Assembly (NCBI GenBank): GCA_024403795.1
Contig: JAKSRD010000003.1
Coordinates: forward strand, 1 to 64,000
Source: Saccharofermentans sp.
GTDB taxonomy: Bacteria > Bacillota > Clostridia > Saccharofermentanales > Saccharofermentanaceae
Direction: 5' to 3'
Length of the DNA stretch: 64,000 nucleotides
Positions within the stretch are counted from its first letter, which is position 1. Each line of letters begins with the position of its first letter. Of the stretch, positions 59,660 through 64,000 are shown piece by piece. Under the pieces are notes generated by a model. The model ran no database searches. It was not told the origin of the DNA and saw only the letters and a program-made list of their open reading frames with translations. The position numbers and the translations under genes are program-made.

Positions 59660-60850
59660 ATGGCAGATTCAAAAGGAAGATTCGGAATCCACGGCGGACA
59701 GTATATCCCCGAGACTCTGATGAATGCGGTCAACGAGCTGGAAGTAGCATATAACCGCTACAAGGATGATCCTGAGTTCAACAGGGAACTTAAGGATCTT
59801 TTGGACAATTATGCAGGACGTCCGTCCATTCTCTACTATGCGGAGAAGATGACCAAGGATCTTGGCGGCGCTAAGATCTATCTCAAGAGAGAGGACCTCA
59901 ATCACACAGGTTCACACAAGATCAACAACGTACTCGGTCAGGCACTTCTTGCGAAGAAAATGGGCAAGACAAGACTTATCGCTGAGACGGGTGCAGGTCA
60001 GCACGGTGTTGCTACTGCAACTGCGGCAGCGCTCCTGGGTATGGAGTGCGTTATCTTCATGGGCAAGGTAGACACCGAGCGTCAGGCTCTGAATGTTTAC
60101 AGAATGAAGCTCCTCGGTGCTGATGTTGTCTCTGTAACAACAGGTACGGCCACACTCAAGGATGCCGTTAATGCCTGCATGGGCGAATGGACAACAAGAC
60201 TTGATGATACTCATTACTGCTTAGGATCCGTAATGGGTCCTCATCCTTTCCCGACAATAGTAAGAGATTTCCAGGCTGTCATCTCACGTGAGTCACGTGC
60301 ACAGATCCTGGAAGCAGAAGGAAGACTTCCTGATTATGTTCTCGCATGCTGCGGCGGCGGTTCGAATGCGATCGGTTCTTTCTATCACTACATTAATGAT
60401 GAGGGCGTAGGCCTTATCGGTTGTGAGGCTGCAGGCAGAGGCATCGACACCTTTGAGACGGCAGCTACGATCAATACCGGCAAGCTCGGAATCTTCCACG
60501 GCATGAAGTCTTATTTCTGCCAGGATGAATACGGTCAGATCGCACCTGTATATTCGATCTCTGCAGGACTTGATTATCCGGGTATCGGACCTGAGCACGC
60601 AATGCTTCACGATTCAGGCAGAGCTCAGTATGTTGCGGTAACCGATGACGAGGCTGTTGATGCATTCGAATATCTGTCACGCATGGAGGGCATCATTCCC
60701 GCGATCGAGTCAGCTCACGCAGTAGCATATGCAAAGAAGCTTGCTCCGACACTGGATAAGGATAAGATCATGATCGTTACGATCTCCGGCCGTGGCGATA
60801 AGGACTGTGCAGCTATCGCACGTTACAGAGGGGAGGAAATCTATGAGTAA
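59660..60850 (+). CDS. trpB: tryptophan synthase beta chain
   Basis: 396 residues from ATG 59660, preceded by GGAGGT; longer in-frame starts are upstream of the RBS. PLP Lys in [19 protein letters not shown] (about 80-98), GGGSNAIG phosphate loop and [15 protein letters not shown] typical. Joins indole with serine. trpA overlaps by 8 nt. Confidence 0.96.
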   Translation: MADSKGRFGIHGGQYIPETLMNAVNELEVAYNRYKDDPEFNRELKDLLDNYAGRPSILYYAEKMTKDLGGAKIYLKREDLNHTGSHKINNVLGQALLAKKMGKTRLIAETGAGQHGVATATAAALLGMECVIFMGKVDTERQALNVYRMKLLGADVVSVTTGTATLKDAVNACMGEWTTRLDDTHYCLGSVMGPHPFPTIVRDFQAVISRESRAQILEAEGRLPDYVLACCGGGSNAIGSFYHYINDEGVGLIGCEAAGRGIDTFETAATINTGKLGIFHGMKSYFCQDEYGQIAPVYSISAGLDYPGIGPEHAMLHDSGRAQYVAVTDDEAVDAFEYLSRMEGIIPAIESAHAVAYAKKLAPTLDKDKIMIVTISGRGDKDCAAIARYRGEEIYE

Positions 60851-61619
60851 TATATATAAAGCATTCGAGAACGGTAAGGCGTTCATACCTTTTATCCTTT
60901 GCGGAGATCCCGACATTGAGACAACCGCAGGATGCATCGTTGAGATGGAGAAGGCAGGCGCTTCAATGATTGAGCTCGAGATCCCTTTCTCAGACGCGAC
61001 CGCTGAAGGTCCGGTGATCATGGAGTGCAGTATCAGAGCGCTCGAAAAGGGTATCACTACCGACAAGATTTTCGAGATGGTAAAGAGTCTTAGAGAAGAA
61101 AAGAACGTTAAGATCCCGTTCGTCTTCATGACATATGCCAACGTCGTATTCTCATACGGCATCGAGAGATTCTGCAAGAGAGCTTCCGAGCTCGGCGTAG
61201 AAGGTCTTATCCTGGCTGATGTCCCTTACGAGGAGAAGGATGAGTTCGACGGCATCTGCAAGGAAAACGGCATCGATCTGATCTCCATGATCACGCCTAC
61301 TTCCTGCGAGAGAACACCCATGATCGTATCTTCCGCTTCAGGCATGATCTACATCGGAACGAGCTTTGACAGTAACGGCGTTGAGGACGCGATCAAGACT
61401 GAGATCCCCAAGCTTTGTGCTTCCGTAAGAGAAGTTGCCGACATTCCCTGCGTAACCGGCTTCGGAATCTCGACTCCCGAGCAGGCAGCAGAAGCAGCCA
61501 AGAGCGCTGACGGTATCCTGTGCGGCACCGGTATCATCGAGCTTATCGCCAAGTACAAAGAGGACGCGCCTGCCCATATCGGCGATTATGTGAAGTCCAT
61601 GGTAAGTGCGATTAAGTGA
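60843..61619 (+). CDS. trpA: tryptophan synthase alpha chain
   Basis: 258 residues from ATG 60843; the upstream in-frame extension overlaps trpB. The catalytic Glu lies in [10 protein letters not shown]. The second catalytic Asp of the ADGP motif is Glu here (TAEGPVIM). Other motifs include [12 protein letters not shown] and phosphate loop CGTGIIEL. Makes indole from indole-3-glycerol phosphate. No other trp genes lie nearby. Confidence 0.94.
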   Translation: MSNIYKAFENGKAFIPFILCGDPDIETTAGCIVEMEKAGASMIELEIPFSDATAEGPVIMECSIRALEKGITTDKIFEMVKSLREEKNVKIPFVFMTYANVVFSYGIERFCKRASELGVEGLILADVPYEEKDEFDGICKENGIDLISMITPTSCERTPMIVSSASGMIYIGTSFDSNGVEDAIKTEIPKLCASVREVADIPCVTGFGISTPEQAAEAAKSADGILCGTGIIELIAKYKEDAPAHIGDYVKSMVSAIK

Positions 61620-61652
61620 ACATTCTTTAAATCTTTTAAATTTATTAATTAT

Positions 61653-61696
61653 AAGGGTTCTTTTCGGTTGAAAAGGACCCTTTGCTTTTATATAAT
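61653..61696 (+). terminator. trpBA terminator overlapping promoter of the next operon
   Basis: 13-bp stem (arms 61653-61665 and 61670-61682, loop GGTT, G-U pair) followed by a weak T tract. A promoter TTGAAA (61668-61673), 17-nt spacer and TATAAT (61691-61696) begins inside the hairpin. Confidence 0.8.
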
Positions 61697-61760
61697 TACT
61701 CCTTGGAAACTTGTATTAATTCCAGCAAGAAAATTCCTTGAAAGGAAAGGAGAAATAGAC

Positions 61761-62453
61761 ATGATTTATTCTACAGAGATCAAGAACATGTGCTCTGTTC
61801 ATCAGGGCGCTAAGCACGGTGCCGCACCGATCCCTGAGGAAGCAAAGTGGGTCAGTGCTAAGGAGATCAAGGACATCTCCGGTTACACACACGGTATCGG
61901 CTGGTGCGCTCCTCAGCAGGGTTGCTGCAAGCTGTCTCTTAACGTTAAGGACGGTATTATCCAGGAGGCACTCGTTGAGACACTCGGCTGCTCAGGTATG
62001 ACACATTCCGCAGCTATGGCTTCTGAGATCCTTCCGGGTCTCACGATCCTCGAAGCTCTCAACACAGACCTCGTTTGCGATGCTATCAACACAGCAATGA
62101 GAGAGCTCTTCCTCCAGATCGTTTACGGAAGAACACAGAGTGCTTTCTCTGAAGAGGGACTTCAGATCGGCGCAGGCCTTGAGGACCTTGGTAAGGGAAC
62201 ACGTTCAATGATCGGTACAACATACGGTACACTCGCTAAGGGTCCCCGTTACCTCGAGCTCACAGACGGTTATATCACAGACCTCGCTATCGACGAGAAC
62301 GACGAGATCATCGGATACAAGTACGTTAACTTCGGTAAGATGATGGACTTCATCAAGAAGGGTGACGAGCCTGCAGAAGCTCTTAAGAAGGCTTCCGGTA
62401 AGTACGGACGTTGCGATGATGCTGTTAAGTTCATCGACCCGCGTAAGGAATAA
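61761..62453 (+). CDS. NifU-like scaffold partner of GGGtGRT protein
   Basis: 230 residues from ATG 61761, set by AAAGGAGAA; an upstream frame exists but lacks an RBS. Cys motifs GWCAPQQGCCKLS (about 45-57), LVETLGCSGMTHSAAMA (about 69-85) and a C-terminal Cys (KYGRCDDAVKF) suggest NifU/IscU-like iron-sulfur or metal binding. The gene is found next to GGGtGRT genes in gut Firmicutes; exact function is unknown. Codon choice suggests very high expression. Confidence 0.78.
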   Translation: MIYSTEIKNMCSVHQGAKHGAAPIPEEAKWVSAKEIKDISGYTHGIGWCAPQQGCCKLSLNVKDGIIQEALVETLGCSGMTHSAAMASEILPGLTILEALNTDLVCDAINTAMRELFLQIVYGRTQSAFSEEGLQIGAGLEDLGKGTRSMIGTTYGTLAKGPRYLELTDGYITDLAIDENDEIIGYKYVNFGKMMDFIKKGDEPAEALKKASGKYGRCDDAVKFIDPRKE

Positions 62454-62466
62454 GGAGGAATGACAA

Positions 62467-63489
62467 ATGGCAGATTTATTTGAATCATACGAGAGAAGAA
62501 TCCCCCAGATCAACGCTAAGCTTGCTGAGTATGGAATCGCTTCCATCGAAGAGGCTGAGAAGATCACAAAGGATGCAGGTCTTGATGTTTATCACCTCAT
62601 CGAAGGCATTCAGCCTATCTGCTTCGAGAATGCTAAGTGGGCTTACACAGTAGGTGCTGCTATCGCAATCAAGAAGAACTGCCGCAAGGCTTCAGAAGCT
62701 GCTGCAGCTATCGGTGAAGGTCTCCAGGCTTTCTGCATTCCCGGTTCAGTTGCTGACAGACGTAAGGTTGGTCTTGGTCACGGTAACCTCGGTAAGATGC
62801 TCCTCGAAGAGGATACAGAGTGCTTCGCATTCCTCGCAGGCCACGAGTCTTTCGCTGCTGCTGAGGGTGCCATCGGTATCGCTGAGAAGGCTAACAAGGT
62901 TAGAAACAAGCCTTTGAGAGTTATCCTTAACGGTCTCGGTAAGGACGCTGCAAAGATCATCTCCAGAATCAACGGCTTCACATACGTTGAGACTCAGTAC
63001 GACTACTTCACAGGCGAGCTCAAGGAGCTCTCCAGAACATGCTACTCCAAGGATCCCGCATCCCCGAGAGCAAAGGTTAACTGCTATGGTGCAGACGATG
63101 TTCAGGAAGGTGTTGCTATCATGTGGAAGGAGAACGTTGACGTCTCCATCACAGGTAACTCAACCAACCCTACAAGATTCCAGCACCCTGTTGCAGGTAC
63201 ATACAAGAAGGAGCGTATCGAGGCTGGTAAGAAGTACTTCTCAGTTGCTTCCGGCGGTGGTACAGGCAGAACACTTCACCCTGATAACATGGCTGCAGGT
63301 CCGGCTTCTTACGGTATGACAGATACTATGGGCCGTATGCACTCTGACGCTCAGTTCGCAGGTTCTTCTTCAGTTCCTGCACACGTTGAGATGATGGGTC
63401 TCATCGGTGCCGGTAACAACCCGATGGTTGGTATGACTGTTTCTACAGCAGTATCCGTTGAGGAAGCTGCTAAGGCAGGTAAGTTCTGA
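62467..63489 (+). CDS. GGGtGRT family protein
   Basis: 340 residues with the name-giving motif SGGGTGRTLHPDNMAAGPASYG (pieces GGGTGRTLHPDN and GPASYG, about 260-281). Other conserved segments are GLGHGNLGKMLLEEDT and FAFLAGHESFAAAEGAIGIA. Function unknown. RBS AAGGAGG lies 13 bp after the partner gene. Highly biased codons (frequent GCT, AAG, CTC) suggest strong expression. A terminator follows at 63520. Confidence 0.82.
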   Translation: MADLFESYERRIPQINAKLAEYGIASIEEAEKITKDAGLDVYHLIEGIQPICFENAKWAYTVGAAIAIKKNCRKASEAAAAIGEGLQAFCIPGSVADRRKVGLGHGNLGKMLLEEDTECFAFLAGHESFAAAEGAIGIAEKANKVRNKPLRVILNGLGKDAAKIISRINGFTYVETQYDYFTGELKELSRTCYSKDPASPRAKVNCYGADDVQEGVAIMWKENVDVSITGNSTNPTRFQHPVAGTYKKERIEAGKKYFSVASGGGTGRTLHPDNMAAGPASYGMTDTMGRMHSDAQFAGSSSVPAHVEMMGLIGAGNNPMVGMTVSTAVSVEEAAKAGKF

Positions 63490-63519
63490 TAGAACTGACT
63501 TAAGTCGATAATTTTTTAA

Positions 63520-63563
63520 GTTGCCTCACAAGTGATTGATTCACTGTGAGGCAACTTTTTTTC
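63520..63563 (+). terminator. terminator after the GGGtGRT gene
   Basis: Long stem AAGTTGCCTCACA / TGTGAGGCAACTT with TTCACT/AGTGA-type interior pairing, then TTTTTTT. Confidence 0.93.
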
Positions 63564-63607
63564 TGCGGAGAAAGGGCCGGAAGTGGGGAGAGCGGTGTGT
63601 GTGGAAT

Positions 63608-64000
63608 ATCAGGTAAAACATGCGGCATGTACCTGATGTTTTACCTGACTTTTGGCTGGAAAGGCCCGAACATCATGCAAAACATGCTGCACCTGCATTA
63701 TGTTTGGCATGAATTTAGCTCCCCAACGCCGAAAAATGATGCAAAACCTGCTGCACCTGCATTATGTTTAGCATGAATTTAGCTCCCCAACGCCGAAAAA
63801 TAATGCAGAACCTGCTGCACCTGCATGATGTTTTGCATGAGGTTTGCACGACCGTCTCCCTTAAGCATCTGCCAAATATACCATCAAGTACCGCCGAGAA
63901 GCTTTTTTCGAAGCCTCTGCCCAATACACCATCATGAACCGCCCTGAGCTTTCTCCGCGAGCCTCGACCAAATACTTCCTCAAGAACCGCCGGCAGGTAC
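63608..64000. repeat. palindromic and tandem repeats at the right edge
   Basis: 63608-63650 is a CAGGTAAAACAT..ATGTTTTACCTG unit like those at 8175-8345. 63672-63845 contains three units of an ATGCA/TGCAT palindrome (AAACAT..ATGTTT-like core) separated by a spacer AGCTCCCCAACGCCGAAAAA, period about 66 bp. 63868-64000 has a degenerate 50-bp unit (CCAAATA-ACCATCAAG-ACCGCCG) in three copies. The array continues past the window. Confidence 0.8.

Noticed and set aside
63546-63776. 76-codon plus frame overlapping terminator and repeat
   Set aside because: Begins in the terminator hairpin and runs into repeats.

Overview
The window looks like the chromosome of an anaerobic, plant-fibre-degrading Clostridia (Firmicutes). 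Housekeeping genes (rpmF, der, bipA/typA, murI, mltG, trpBA behind a tRNA-Trp T-box), many intrinsic terminators and strong Shine-Dalgarno sites point to Firmicutes. The gut/rumen lifestyle is inferred from the GH9 cellulase lipoprotein, circularly permuted GH3, GH127 arabinofuranosidase, a complete glucuronate catabolic set and the NifU-like/GGGtGRT pair. No species call is possible from the sequence alone. Several promoters carry an extended -10, TGTTATAAT.

Layout. 1-340: array of CTGTTGC/GCAACAG palindromes. 0.4-4.5 kb: MarR regulator and a heterodimeric ABC exporter. 4.7-7.6 kb: membrane protein with a basic tail, coupled to GH127 (catalytic residues intact). 7.6-8.35 kb: dense palindrome array. 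8.4-13.3 kb: signalling operon (FecR-like protein, CHASE2 nucleotidyl cyclase, MBL-GAF-GGDEF protein). 13.4-16.1 kb: membrane proteins and an SLC13/ArsB-type permease. 16.2-31 kb: glucuronate/aldouronate regulon, with a GntR/FCD regulator, uxuB, uxuA, a DUF624 protein, an SGNH esterase, a CUT1 ABC importer without its ATPase, uxaC, kdgA and kdgK. Together these convert glucuronate to fructuronate, mannonate, KDG, KDPG and then pyruvate plus glyceraldehyde-3-phosphate. Copies of a 14-bp palindrome (ACTAGTATACTAGT) lie at each promoter region and are the likely operator. 26.9-27.35 kb: a second palindrome array, an inverted near-identical copy of part of the 7.8-8.1 kb array. 31-38 kb: secreted NlpC/P60-like protein, permuted GH3, STAS/J-like membrane protein, rsuA-type pseudouridine synthase, Smr protein, family-4 uracil-DNA glycosylase, tRNA-Gln(CUG). 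38.5-39.7 kb: three tiny proteins with RiPP-like leader features, two of them zinc-ribbon proteins with GG motifs. 39.8-44 kb: GH9 lipoprotein and an ABC exporter. 44-54.5 kb: housekeeping run (surE, CPBP protease, rluA-type, murI, DUF1934, rpmF, der, bipA, mltG, U32 peptidase). 54.45-55.4 kb: more palindromes and a possible leader-peptide/attenuator RNA. 55.4-59.3 kb: AI-2E family protein, O-antigen-ligase-like protein, Wzz-like protein with a degenerate kinase domain. 59.36-61.7 kb: Trp T-box and trpBA. 61.7-63.5 kb: NifU-like/GGGtGRT pair. 63.6-64 kb: more palindromic and tandem repeats.

The most unusual content is the intergenic palindrome arrays. They share an architecture (stem, short AT-rich spacer often containing TTCTCGAAAA or its complement, inverted stem) but use different stem words in different arrays, as if a common scaffold carried interchangeable specificity words. 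No protein in the window is an obvious partner. Other second-look items are the clustered GG-leader zinc-ribbon peptides, the mutually exclusive hairpins before the AI-2E gene, the operator-linked glucuronate regulon and the GGGtGRT pair.
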